A stretch of DNA of 64,000 bases from Deltaproteobacteria bacterium (lineage in GTDB: Bacteria; Myxococcota; Myxococcia; Myxococcales; 40CM-4-68-19), in the NCBI GenBank assembly GCA_005879535.1, contig VBKI01000068.1, positions 62,001 through 126,000 of the forward strand, read 5' to 3'. Of the stretch, positions 7,949 through 15,700 are shown in pieces (the stretch's first letter is position 1; each line of letters starts with the position of its first letter). Under the pieces are notes generated by a model, which worked only from the letters and a program-made list of their open reading frames with translations, ran no database searches and was not told where the DNA came from. The position numbers were made by a program, and so were the translations under genes.

Positions 7949-8395
7949 ATGAAGGTCATCCTGACGAAAGACCTGGACAACCTCGGCCGCGCCGGCGCGC
8001 TGGTCGACGTGAAGACGGGATACGGGCGCAACTACCTGCTCCCGCGCAACCTCGCGGTGCTGGCGACGGCGAAGAACATCCGGCAGCTCGAGCACCAGAA
8101 GGCCGGCATCCTGGCGCGCGCGTCCAAGGAGAAGCAGAACATGACCGCGATGGCGCAGAAGCTCTCCGTCATCGAGGTCAGGCTGACCCGGAAGGTCGGC
8201 GAGCAGAACAAACTGTTCGGCTCGGTCACCTCCAAGGACGTGCACGAGCAGCTCGTCTCGCAGGGGTATCAGATCGAGCGCAAGCAGGTGCACCTGCCCG
8301 ACCCGCTCAAGGAAGTGGGGACGCACGAGGTGGAGGTGAAGCTGCATCCGGAGGTGGTGGCGAAGGTGAAGGTCACCATCGCGCCGGAGGCGTAG
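7949..8395 (+). CDS. rplI: 50S ribosomal protein L9
   Basis: A 148-residue L9 with the expected N-terminal domain (MKVILTKDLDNLGRAGALVDVKTGYGRNYLLPRNLA), a long connecting helix (about residues 45-75) and a C-terminal rRNA-binding domain. L9 sits near the L1 stalk and affects frame maintenance. It follows rpsR by 11 bases with the ribosome binding site GGAGG, and is probably the last gene of the transcript, since a strong hairpin lies just downstream. Confidence 0.96.
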   Translation: MKVILTKDLDNLGRAGALVDVKTGYGRNYLLPRNLAVLATAKNIRQLEHQKAGILARASKEKQNMTAMAQKLSVIEVRLTRKVGEQNKLFGSVTSKDVHEQLVSQGYQIERKQVHLPDPLKEVGTHEVEVKLHPEVVAKVKVTIAPEA

Positions 8396-8417
8396 GACAC
8401 CGGCTCTTCGAAGCCTC

Positions 8418-8443
8418 GGGGACAGCATTTTCATGGTGTCCCC
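8418..8443 (+). terminator. Hairpin downstream of rplI
   Basis: Two 11-base arms with one central mismatch (GGGGACAGCAT and ATGGTGTCCCC) flank the loop TTTC, 22 bases after the rplI stop. No T-tract follows. It probably ends the ribosomal-protein transcript. Confidence 0.5.
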
Positions 8444-8470
8444 TCCTCTGGGGTATGCTGGCGCGCCTTC

Positions 8471-9662
8471 ATGCGGATGCTGCTCGCCATCGCCGGCCTC
8501 GCAGGCGCACTGCACGCCGCCCCCCATCGCAAGGCGCCGCGCGCCGATGTGGCCGGACCTTCGTCGCGACCCGTTTCCGCGCGGCCGGACGCGACGACGC
8601 CGCTCCCCGCCGACACTGCGCCGCCGGCCCCTCTGGCGCAGCGTCCGGCTCCCGCGCCGCCCCAGGTCTCGCCGCGGCGCTTCGGCCGCTTCGACCTGGA
8701 CATGCCGTTCGCTCAGTTCCGTGCTCTGCCGGATCTGGCCGACTGCGCGCCCGCGCTCGCGGCGCCGACCGGCCATGCGGAATGCGCGCTGCCGAAGGCG
8801 CCCGACAATTTGTCGCGCGTGCAGCTCGCCTGGGAGGAAGGGCGCAACGGCGGTGACCTCACCGCCCTGCGGCTGCTGTTCGACCCGCAGCTCGCGCCCC
8901 CGCTGACGGACCTGGAGTGGCAGCTTACGCGGGGGTGGGGCCCGCCGCTCCTCGAGCAGCTGCGCCGCGACCGCGACCAGAAGTTCTTCACCCTGCAGTG
9001 GGAGGACGGCGAGCACCGTGCCACGGTGGAGGCGCAGGCGCCGCGCGATCAGCCCTCCCGCGCCACCGCCGTCGTCCTCGAACGCAAGCAGGTGCCGCTC
9101 TCCGGCGAGTTCAGCGCGCTGCATCCGCGGGCGTTTCCGAACTTCCGGGTGCGGTGGATCCGTGCTCTGGGGGACGTCGTTGACGCCGGCGCAGGAAGCG
9201 ATGGGGGAGCAGTCTCCGTCGTGGGTCACGCAGCGCAACTACGTCGGGATCTGGAAGCTCGAGCCGGCCACGCCTACCCGGCCCCGGCGGTGGAAACCGC
9301 TCTGGGAGCGGGTCACCGGCGGAGACGACGAGGAACCGCCCCAGCGCGTCCTCTACGTCGACATTCGCGACGTCACCGGCGACGGCGTCGCCGACCTGGT
9401 GGTCGAGCTGTCGTGCGAGACGTGCGGCGCCACGGCCGACGAGGTGATCGTGAAGACCGTGCGCGCCGGCAAGCTGGTGGACCTCCTCTCCAAGCGCGAC
9501 CTCTACCGGGCGCAGGTCGAGCTCGCCCCGGGGCGAGTGCGGATCCGGGAGCCCGAAGGCGAGGACGACCAGGGGCTCACCGTCAGCACGTACGCATACG
9601 ATCGCGGCAAGGGCGCGTTCGTTCTCGCCCGCGAGGAGCGGGCGCCGGCGCCGCCGCGCTGA
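8471..9662 (+). pseudogene. Exported hypothetical protein interrupted by a frameshift in a G run
   Basis: Read in one frame from 8471, the protein has a signal peptide (MRMLLAIAGLAGALHAA), a Pro/Ala-rich linker and a globular part up to HPRAFPNFRVRW near base 9150. That frame then becomes Arg/Gly noise. From about 9165 the next frame over continues a protein-like sequence (TSLTPAQEAMGEQSPSW, then VTQRNYVGIWKLEP) to the stop at 9662, including VLYVDIRDVTGDGVADLVVE, an FG-GAP or calcium-loop-like stretch, and ELSCETCG. Removing one G from the five at 9169-9173 would join the halves into a protein of about 396 residues. I do not recognise a family. It may be a sequencing slip or a real recent mutation. 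Confidence 0.6.
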
Positions 9663-9679
9663 CGTGGTACCTTCGGGCG

Positions 9680-9967
9680 ATGGGAAAGAAGCCGCCGCTG
9701 CCGCCGTGGCTCGAGCACGCCGCGCTGGTGAAGAAGAAGATGAAGGAGCGCGGCTTCAAGATGGCGGACCGGGTGCAGATCTGCGAGCGGTGCGAGGAGT
9801 ACGCGGAGGAGACCTGGACGCTCAAGGGCGGCCAGGGGATGGGCGGCCGCGACATCTGCGCGTGCATGAACTGCGGGCGCGCGCGGAGCTGGAAGGGGCA
9901 GGGTCCGGCGCGCACGGTGGAAGAGCCGTTCGATCTGATGGGATTTCTGGGGATCCTGCCGCTCTGA
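9680..9967 (+). CDS. Small putative zinc-ribbon protein
   Basis: A 95-residue protein whose ATG lies 18 bases after the preceding stop. It is basic at the N-terminus (KKPPLPPWLEHAALVKKKMKE) and has a four-cysteine arrangement (ICERCEEY, then ICACMNCGRA) that looks like a zinc ribbon. No signal or membrane segment is seen. I do not recognise a named family. It lies between the frameshifted exported gene and a convergent gene whose stop is immediately adjacent. Confidence 0.6.
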   Translation: MGKKPPLPPWLEHAALVKKKMKERGFKMADRVQICERCEEYAEETWTLKGGQGMGGRDICACMNCGRARSWKGQGPARTVEEPFDLMGFLGILPL

Positions 9968-10486
9968 TTATCTCAGTGCCTTGCGCAGCTCCGCGGCTCG
10001 CCGGCGGACCTTCGGGTCGCCGGTCTCGAGCTCCACCGATGCCAACCGGTTGCGGAGCGCGGGCGGCGCCTTGAGCGTCCCCGCCTTGTGCATCTCTTCG
10101 AGGCGCGACAGGGCCTTGTCCACCGTGTCCTCGTCCGGATGGCCGAGGAGGCGATCCAGCAGCCGCGGGTCGGCGGGCATGTCGTTCTTCTTCAGATAGT
10201 CGGTCGCGGCGGCATAGAAGGCCTTCGGATCCTCGATGGCGAAGAGCTTCTTGCGCTCCTCGTCGCCTTCCTCGGTCCCCTCGCCACCTTTCCCGCGCAG
10301 GTGCTCGGGAAGCGGCGCCCCGCCGGAGAACAGACGCTCGAGGTTCGTCTTGTACTTCGTATACCCGGTGCTGCGCTCGAACGAGTCGCGGTCGCGCTGG
10401 TCGCGGCGGGTGGGGCCGCCCCGATCGCGCATCTTGTCGATTTCACGCCAGCTTCTCTTCTGCCGCGGCCGGTCGTCGTCAGTCAC
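9968..10486 (-). CDS. Conserved hypothetical charged protein
   Basis: A soluble, highly charged protein of about 172 residues, read here from the GTG at 10486 (VTDDDRPRQK); a GTG seven codons upstream is also possible. The N-terminal third is Arg/Asp-rich and probably disordered. The rest is helical: DPKAFYAAATDYLKKNDMPAD, then LLDRLLGHPDEDTVDKALS and a final KVRRRAAELRKALR. No enzyme motif is visible. It is divergent from dnaB, and the repeated CACAGG elements lie over its start, so the two genes may share a control region. Confidence 0.6.
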   Translation of the reverse strand: MTDDDRPRQKRSWREIDKMRDRGGPTRRDQRDRDSFERSTGYTKYKTNLERLFSGGAPLPEHLRGKGGEGTEEGDEERKKLFAIEDPKAFYAAATDYLKKNDMPADPRLLDRLLGHPDEDTVDKALSRLEEMHKAGTLKAPPALRNRLASVELETGDPKVRRRAAELRKALR

Positions 10487-10582
10487 AGGCGCTCCACAGG
10501 AATCCACAGGATAACAAGATTGCGCTTCACAGGCTTCTTGGGCGAGGGACTGTCAGACCCTCATGCGCAGGATGGACCTGTG
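10484..10582. repeat. Cluster of CACAGG elements upstream of dnaB
   Basis: CACAGG occurs on the plus strand at 10484, 10495, 10505 and 10528, and once inverted at 10577-10582, overlapping the dnaB GTG. The first three are 11 and 10 bases apart, so they lie on one face of the helix. They fill the divergent dnaB promoter region and look like an operator array. They are not DnaA boxes, although TGTGGATTC on the minus strand matches seven of nine positions of one. Confidence 0.45.
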
Positions 10583-13258
10583 AGCGTTCCCGCCAACGTC
10601 GTCGCCCTGCCCCACGGCCGCGTGCCGCCTCACAATCTGGACGCGGAGAAGAGCCTCCTCGGCGGCATCCTGCTCGACACCGAGGCGTTCCCCGAGGTGG
10701 TCGAGATCGTCCGCGCGGAGGAGTTCTACCGCGACGGACACCGCAAGGTCTTCGAGGCGATGAGCGCGCTGTTCGGCAAGAGCCAGCCCATCGACCGCAT
10801 CACCGTCAAGGACGAGCTGACGGCCATGGGCGCGTTCGAGGCCGTTGGCGGCGACGAGTTCATCGACCTGCTGGACAAGATCGTCCCCACCGCGGCGAAC
10901 CTCGCCTACTACGCGAAGATCGTCCACGAGAAGGCGCTGGCGCGCCGCCTGATCGAGGCGGCCAGCTCCATCGCCCAGCTCGGATACGAGCAGCACGGAG
11001 ACGTCGGCGAGTTCGCCGACGAATGCGAGCGCCGCATCTTCGCCGTCACCGAGCAGCGCAACGCGGTGAGCTTCGTGCACGTGAAGCCCATCATCGCCGC
11101 CACCTTCAAGAACATCGAGGCGCTCTACGAGCGGCAGGAAGAGATCACCGGCATCCCCACGGGCTTCGCCGACCTCGATCGGCTCACCAGCGGCTTCCAG
11201 CCCGGCGACCTCGTGATCCTCGCGGCGAGGCCCAGCATGGGGAAAGCCCAGCCGCTGAACGCCCCGGTCCTGACGCCTTCCGGCTACGTTCCGATGGGAA
11301 CCATTCAAACTGGGTCTCTGGTGATCGGCGCCGACGGGGAGTCCCATCGGGTCCTTGGCGTCTATCCTCAAGGTGACAAACAGGTCTTTCGCCTCCGCTT
11401 CACCGACGGCGCCACTGTCGAATGCTGCGATGAGCACCTGTGGTTTACGACGTCCCGGCTGGAGAGCCGCAGACCAGGCGGCGAAGGATCGGTCAAGACA
11501 CTTGCGGAGATTCGCCGCACGCTCCACGTCGCCGGAGAACCGGGCCGCCTCAATCACAGGATCCCTATCGTTGCTCCAATCAAGTTCGCAACTCGACAGC
11601 AGCCACGCCTTCTTCCGCCGTACCTCCTCGGACTCCTTCTAGGCGACGGCAGCTTCCGCAATTTCAGCGTGCGATTCGACGGCGCGGAAGCCGACGTGCA
11701 CGACCGGTTGCGTGCACACTTGCCTGAGTCGGATTCCGTGTCCGTCAACGGCATCACCGCTCGCGTGCGGCGGCGATCCGGCGAGCCGACGGAGAAGATG
11801 CACCGTCTCCTCGGTGCTCTGGCAGCGGCCGAGGACGCCGGTCACCGCCCAAGCCTCGCCGAGCTTTGCGAGGCGACCGGCACAACGAGTGCGGTCGTGG
11901 TTCACGGCCGGCTGGTGAGCCTGCGCGCGAAGGGATTCGTGGACTGGCAGCCAAATCAGAAGCGAGGTGTACGCCTGACAGACGCAGGAAGACGTCGTGC
12001 AGCCGAACCCTGTCCGTCACCGCGCCGCGCTTCGACAACCCGGTTGGCACTCGAGCACTATGGGCTCTACGGATTGAGCAGCGACGAGAAATTCATTCCC
12101 GACGACTATCTCCATGCGAGCGTCGCTGAGCGGCTCGATCTGCTTCGCGGCCTTCTCGACACGGATGGCCACGTCATCGTTCCGGGAGGCCGCGCCGTTG
12201 AGTTTACGGTCACCTCCGAGCGGCTCGCGGATGGCGTCGTGTGGCTCGTCCGCTCACTGGGCGGAATCATCTCGCGACGCGAGAAGGTCACTTCATACCA
12301 ATATCGGGGCGAACGCCGAGTTGGATTACCGGCCGTCCGGGTTCGCCTCTGGTTCCCGAATGGGATCGTTCCAGTCAGTTCGAAGAAGCATGTCGCGCGA
12401 TGGGACACCACTGCCGATCGATTCGTCGGCAGATTCATCGAGTCAGTCGAGCTGATCGGAACGAAGCCCTGTCAGTGCATCTTCGTCGATAGCGACGATC
12501 ACTTGTACGTCACGTCCGATTTCGTCGTCACCCACAACACCGCGTTCTGCCTGAACATCGCGAGCCACGTGGGGTGCCATGCGCAGTATCAGAACAAGCG
12601 CTGCGGTGTAGGCGTCTTCTCTCTCGAAATGCCGAAGGAACAGCTGGTGATGCGCATGCTCTCCAGCGAGGCACGCGTCGACTCGCAGCGCATCCGGACG
12701 GGCAAGCTGATCGAAAGTGACTGGGCCAAGCTGGCGCAGGCGGCAGGCGTCCTCGCGGACGCGAACATCCACATCGACGACTCGCCAGCCATCTCCGCCC
12801 TCGAGCTTCGGGCGAAGTGCAGGAGGTTGTTCGCGAGGTACGAGAACAGCGAGCAGCCCATCCGGATGATCGTCGTCGACTACCTCCAGCTGATGCGGGG
12901 CAACGAGCGCATCGACAGCCGCGAACAGCAGATCGCCGAGATCTCGCGCTCCCTGAAATCGCTGGCGAAAGAGCTGAGGATTCCCGTCCTCGCGCTGTCG
13001 CAGCTCAATCGATCCCTGGAAAAACGCCCCGACAAGCGACCGATGATGAGCGACCTGCGCGAGAGCGGCAGCCTGGAACAGGACGCAGACACCATCCTCT
13101 TCATCTATCGGGAGGAGGTCTACGAGAAGGACAAGGAGGACGTGAAAGGCGTCGCGGAGATCAACATCGGCAAACAGCGCAACGGCCCCATCGGCACGGC
13201 GAACCTCGCATTCATCCACGAGCACACGCGGTTTGAGAATCTGGCGAGGGAGTATTAG
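10580..13258 (+). CDS. dnaB: Replicative DNA helicase DnaB, interrupted by an intein
   Basis: This encodes 892 residues, of which 223-653 are an intein, leaving a 461-residue helicase of normal DnaB length. The N-terminal primase-interacting domain is clear (VPPHNLDAEKSLLGGILLD), followed by TGFADLDRLTSGFQPGDLVI and the P-loop ARPSMGK, split after the lysine. After the intein the protein resumes TAFCLNIASHV, then VFSLEMPKEQL, MIVVDYLQLM (Walker B region) and MSDLRESGSLEQDADTILFI. GTG at 10580 is chosen because the conserved N-terminus follows at once; the longer open frame upstream is a shadow. The protein unwinds DNA at the fork only after splicing restores GKT. Its place downstream of rplI matches a common order. 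Confidence 0.95.
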   Translation: MSVPANVVALPHGRVPPHNLDAEKSLLGGILLDTEAFPEVVEIVRAEEFYRDGHRKVFEAMSALFGKSQPIDRITVKDELTAMGAFEAVGGDEFIDLLDKIVPTAANLAYYAKIVHEKALARRLIEAASSIAQLGYEQHGDVGEFADECERRIFAVTEQRNAVSFVHVKPIIAATFKNIEALYERQEEITGIPTGFADLDRLTSGFQPGDLVILAARPSMGKAQPLNAPVLTPSGYVPMGTIQTGSLVIGADGESHRVLGVYPQGDKQVFRLRFTDGATVECCDEHLWFTTSRLESRRPGGEGSVKTLAEIRRTLHVAGEPGRLNHRIPIVAPIKFATRQQPRLLPPYLLGLLLGDGSFRNFSVRFDGAEADVHDRLRAHLPESDSVSVNGITARVRRRSGEPTEKMHRLLGALAAAEDAGHRPSLAELCEATGTTSAVVVHGRLVSLRAKGFVDWQPNQKRGVRLTDAGRRRAAEPCPSPRRASTTRLALEHYGLYGLSSDEKFIPDDYLHASVAERLDLLRGLLDTDGHVIVPGGRAVEFTVTSERLADGVVWLVRSLGGIISRREKVTSYQYRGERRVGLPAVRVRLWFPNGIVPVSSKKHVARWDTTADRFVGRFIESVELIGTKPCQCIFVDSDDHLYVTSDFVVTHNTAFCLNIASHVGCHAQYQNKRCGVGVFSLEMPKEQLVMRMLSSEARVDSQRIRTGKLIESDWAKLAQAAGVLADANIHIDDSPAISALELRAKCRRLFARYENSEQPIRMIVVDYLQLMRGNERIDSREQQIAEISRSLKSLAKELRIPVLALSQLNRSLEKRPDKRPMMSDLRESGSLEQDADTILFIYREEVYEKDKEDVKGVAEINIGKQRNGPIGTANLAFIHEHTRFENLAREY
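11246..12538 (+). mobile_element. Class 3-type intein with LAGLIDADG homing endonuclease in the DnaB P-loop
   Basis: A 431-residue intein between Lys222 and Thr654 of DnaB. It starts with Ala (AQPLNAPVLTPSG), so it lacks the usual Cys1 or Ser1 nucleophile, and it ends VVTHN before Thr. Class 3 inteins replace position 1 with a Trp-Cys-Thr set. Here W66 lies in block B (ECCDEHLWFTT), C411 in block F (CQCIFVDSDDHLYVT) and T429 two residues before Asn431. The endonuclease motifs are LLGLLLGDG (127-135) and LLRGLLDTDG (299-308). A winged-helix-like segment lies between them (about 183-250). The DNA looks less GC-rich than the flanking exteins, which fits acquisition by transfer. Confidence 0.92.
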
Positions 13259-13260
13259 CA

Positions 13261-13280
13261 CCGCGCACTCCCGTGCGCGG
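13261..13280. terminator. Hairpin between convergent dnaB and TPM gene
   Basis: A perfect 8-bp stem, CCGCGCAC and GTGCGCGG, around TCCC, 2 bases after the dnaB stop and 7 before the end of the convergent gene. It could terminate transcription from both sides. There is no clear T-tract on either side. Confidence 0.5.
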
Positions 13281-13287
13281 GCGCTGT

Positions 13288-14334
13288 CTACACCTCCCCG
13301 CTCGCTCCCCCTCCCCCAGATCGCCCCCCGCCGCCGCCCGAGAAGCCACCACCTCCGCCGCCCCCCCATCCGCCCCCGCGCCCGCCGCCGGTCACGACGG
13401 TGACCTGCTTCCGCGGCAGCACTTTGTCGTACTCGCGGCGATACCCACATGCCCGATTGGTACAGATCTGCGTGACGTGCGCGAGCCCCTGGCTCCAGTA
13501 CGTCGGCGGTGCGATTAGGTCCTCGTCGATCACCATCCACGACCCGTCCCGCGGACATTTGTGCGCCCGGATCGATGCCCAGATGACGGCGTTGACGATC
13601 AGCCCGACCACCAGCGCCAGCCAGCCGGCGCCGCTGTTCATCGCCAGGAGCGAAAGCACGGAGCCTCCCGCCAGGCCGGCGCCGGCGAGCTGGGTGCGCC
13701 TCCCCGGGAACTGGCGCCGCGCGGCACTGGAACCGAGCAGGATGGCGAACCCCGCCATGCAAAGGATGGTGATGCCGAGGCCGCCGTAATTGGCCGGGCC
13801 GGCATAGCCGCGGATGCCGACTCCGGTGCCGCGGCGCGGTCCGTCCCTCGCGGGCGCCGCGTCTCCTCCTGCGCCAGCATCCTTCTCGAGAATGGCCGCC
13901 ACCGCGTCGACGACGTGCGTGGCGGCGCCCGAGTAGTCATCGTTGCGCATGTACGGAAACGCTTGCTGCGTCCGGATCTGACCTACCTTGCCGTCCGGGA
14001 GGATCCCTTCGAGGCCATATCCGACCTCGATGCGAATCTTGCGATGTCCCGCAGCGCCGGGGACGAACAGGACCAGCAGTCCGTCATCGCGCTTGACGCC
14101 GTGGCCGAGGCCCCACTTCTTGAACAGGGCAACGGCATAGTCCTCCAGCGAATCGTCCGCCAACGCGGACTCGGGCACCGTGCACACCGCGATCTGCGCG
14201 ATCCCGGCGTGGTCGAGCCGGCTCGCCACGGCGGTGACGTGCGCCACGGCATTGGCATCGAGCAGATGCGCCTGGTCGACGATGTAGCCGGTGAAGTCGG
14301 GAAGGGAAGCCGCCAGAAGCAGCGCGAGCACCAT
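13288..14334 (-). CDS. TPM-domain membrane protein (YgcG family)
   Basis: A 348-residue protein with a short signal (MVLALLLAASLPDFTGY). The TPM domain follows (about residues 12-150), with YIVDQAHLLDANAV, DYAVALFKKWGLGHGVKRDDGLLVLF and the IRIEVGYGLEG motif typical of the family. Two or three membrane segments lie at about 185-255. A region with HKCPRDGSWM and QICTNRACGYR resembles a zinc ribbon. The C-terminus is Gly-rich (GGGWGGGGGGGFSGGGGG), as in many YgcG proteins. TPM proteins are envelope proteins implicated in photosystem repair or stress; the bacterial role is unclear. It is convergent with dnaB. Confidence 0.88.
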   Translation of the reverse strand: MVLALLLAASLPDFTGYIVDQAHLLDANAVAHVTAVASRLDHAGIAQIAVCTVPESALADDSLEDYAVALFKKWGLGHGVKRDDGLLVLFVPGAAGHRKIRIEVGYGLEGILPDGKVGQIRTQQAFPYMRNDDYSGAATHVVDAVAAILEKDAGAGGDAAPARDGPRRGTGVGIRGYAGPANYGGLGITILCMAGFAILLGSSAARRQFPGRRTQLAGAGLAGGSVLSLLAMNSGAGWLALVVGLIVNAVIWASIRAHKCPRDGSWMVIDEDLIAPPTYWSQGLAHVTQICTNRACGYRREYDKVLPRKQVTVVTGGGRGGGWGGGGGGGFSGGGGGRSGGGGASGEV

Positions 14335-14353
14335 GCCGGAACAATAACGCGAT

Positions 14354-15625
14354 TCAGACGGCGAGGTGCGCAAGCGTGCGGGCGAGCCGCGATGCCGCCA
14401 TCTGGCTCGGCAGCTCGATGACCGGCACCTGGGCGCCCTTGGCCTCGCTCCGCAGCGCCTCCAGCTTCTTGCCCGGCTTCTGGTCGGGGTCGAGCAGGAC
14501 CAGGTCGGTATGCTTGGTGCCGATGCGCGCCGCGGAGGCCCTGGCGGTACGAACGTCGCAGGCGCTCTTGAGCGTGCGCGACACCTCCCGCAGCCAGCGC
14601 GTGTCGTCGGAGACGAGCAGCACGCTCGGTCGCGACGACGGCGGATGCAGCGGCAGCTCGATGAAGAAGCGCGAACCATTCCCGGCGCTGCTCTCTGCCC
14701 AGATCTCGCCGCCGTGCCGCTCGGCGATTTCGCGGGCGATGCGCAGCCCGCGCCCTGGGCCCAGGCCGGCGATGAGCTTCGGCAATTCCGTCGGCGCAAT
14801 CCCGTCGCCCTGATCCTTCACCGACAGGCGCACGAACCGCGGGCTGGCGCGCCAGGCCTCCGCCTCGACCACGCCGCCGCGCGGAGAGAAGCGGATGGCG
14901 TTGGCGATGAGGTTGTCGAGGACGCGGGCGAGGAGCTGTCCGTCGGCGCGGATCTCCACCGGCCGCGAGGGTGGCACCGCCGTCAGCGTCACGCCCTGCT
15001 GCGTGGCCAAGGCCTGCGCCTGCGCAACCGCCGCTTCGACCAGACCGCCCAGATCGACCGCGCCGATGGCGAGCACGTCGCGGCTTCGCTGCTTCGCGGC
15101 CTCGAGAATCCGCTCCGCGAGCTGCATCGCGCGCAGCCCCTGTCGCGCGCAGGCCGCGGCGCAAGCGCGCTGCGCCGCGGTGAGCGAGCTGTCACGCGCG
15201 AGCAGCTCCGCATTGCCGATCACCGCCTGGAGCGGGCTCCGCACGTCGTGCGCGGCGTCCGCCAGGCCCGCTTCCAGCGCAGTCACGCGCTCGTTGAGCC
15301 GTTCGACGCGCGAGACCAGATCCAGTCTTTCCAGCACGGCGCGAAGCCTGCGGAAGAGGAGCTCGGGCTCGCCTGGCACGACCACGTCATCGGCGCCGGC
15401 AGCGAAGTACGCCGCTCCCGGAGTGCCAAGCACCACGAGCCAACCCACCCGCCCGCGGAACTGCGTCAGATCCGTGCCAGGGTCGACGGCGACCAGCACC
15501 TCGGCGCGCGAGCTGCCGTCGTCCAACTCGGCGGGAATGCCGCCGCGCGTAAGACGGGTACAGAGCCGGCGCGCCTCGGTGGGCGGAGCGGCGACGCGGA
15601 CCCGGATGGTCTGGCCCAACGGCAT
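14354..15625 (-). CDS. Sensor histidine kinase flanked by receiver-like domains
   Basis: A 423-residue soluble kinase without membrane segments. Residues 1-100 resemble a degenerate receiver. A short coiled linker leads to the dimerisation/phosphoacceptor segment DAAHDVRSPLQAVIGNAELL (His126). The ATP-binding domain shows the N box VLDNLIANAIRFSP (Asn238, Asn242), G1 DQGDGIAP (271-278) and G2 GPGRGLRIA. From about residue 334 a second receiver-like region begins (PSVLLVSDD), with LVLLDPDQKPG in place of the phosphoacceptor loop and no clear following Lys. Hybrid kinases of this type are common in Myxococcota. Input signal and partner are unknown; the receiver gene near 16.5 kb is a possible target. 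Confidence 0.85.
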   Translation of the reverse strand: MPLGQTIRVRVAAPPTEARRLCTRLTRGGIPAELDDGSSRAEVLVAVDPGTDLTQFRGRVGWLVVLGTPGAAYFAAGADDVVVPGEPELLFRRLRAVLERLDLVSRVERLNERVTALEAGLADAAHDVRSPLQAVIGNAELLARDSSLTAAQRACAAACARQGLRAMQLAERILEAAKQRSRDVLAIGAVDLGGLVEAAVAQAQALATQQGVTLTAVPPSRPVEIRADGQLLARVLDNLIANAIRFSPRGGVVEAEAWRASPRFVRLSVKDQGDGIAPTELPKLIAGLGPGRGLRIAREIAERHGGEIWAESSAGNGSRFFIELPLHPPSSRPSVLLVSDDTRWLREVSRTLKSACDVRTARASAARIGTKHTDLVLLDPDQKPGKKLEALRSEAKGAQVPVIELPSQMAASRLARTLAHLAV

Positions 15626-15700
15626 CGGACTCCAGAGGAAAAAGCAGCGTGCGACCCTGGATTTTACCGCCTGCGGGAGAGGCCCGCCAACGGCCGGCGC

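Noticed and set aside
10491-10520. DnaA-box-like sequence (TGTGGATTC, TTATCCTGT on the minus strand) near dnaB, suggesting an origin
   Set aside because: Only partial matches and no dnaA, dnaN or AT-rich unwinding region nearby. The repeated CACAGG unit explains the similarity better.
13297-13400. Gly-rich codon repeat at the end of the TPM gene as a DNA repeat or CRISPR-like array
   Set aside because: It encodes the Gly-rich tail usual in YgcG-type proteins and has no regular spacer structure.
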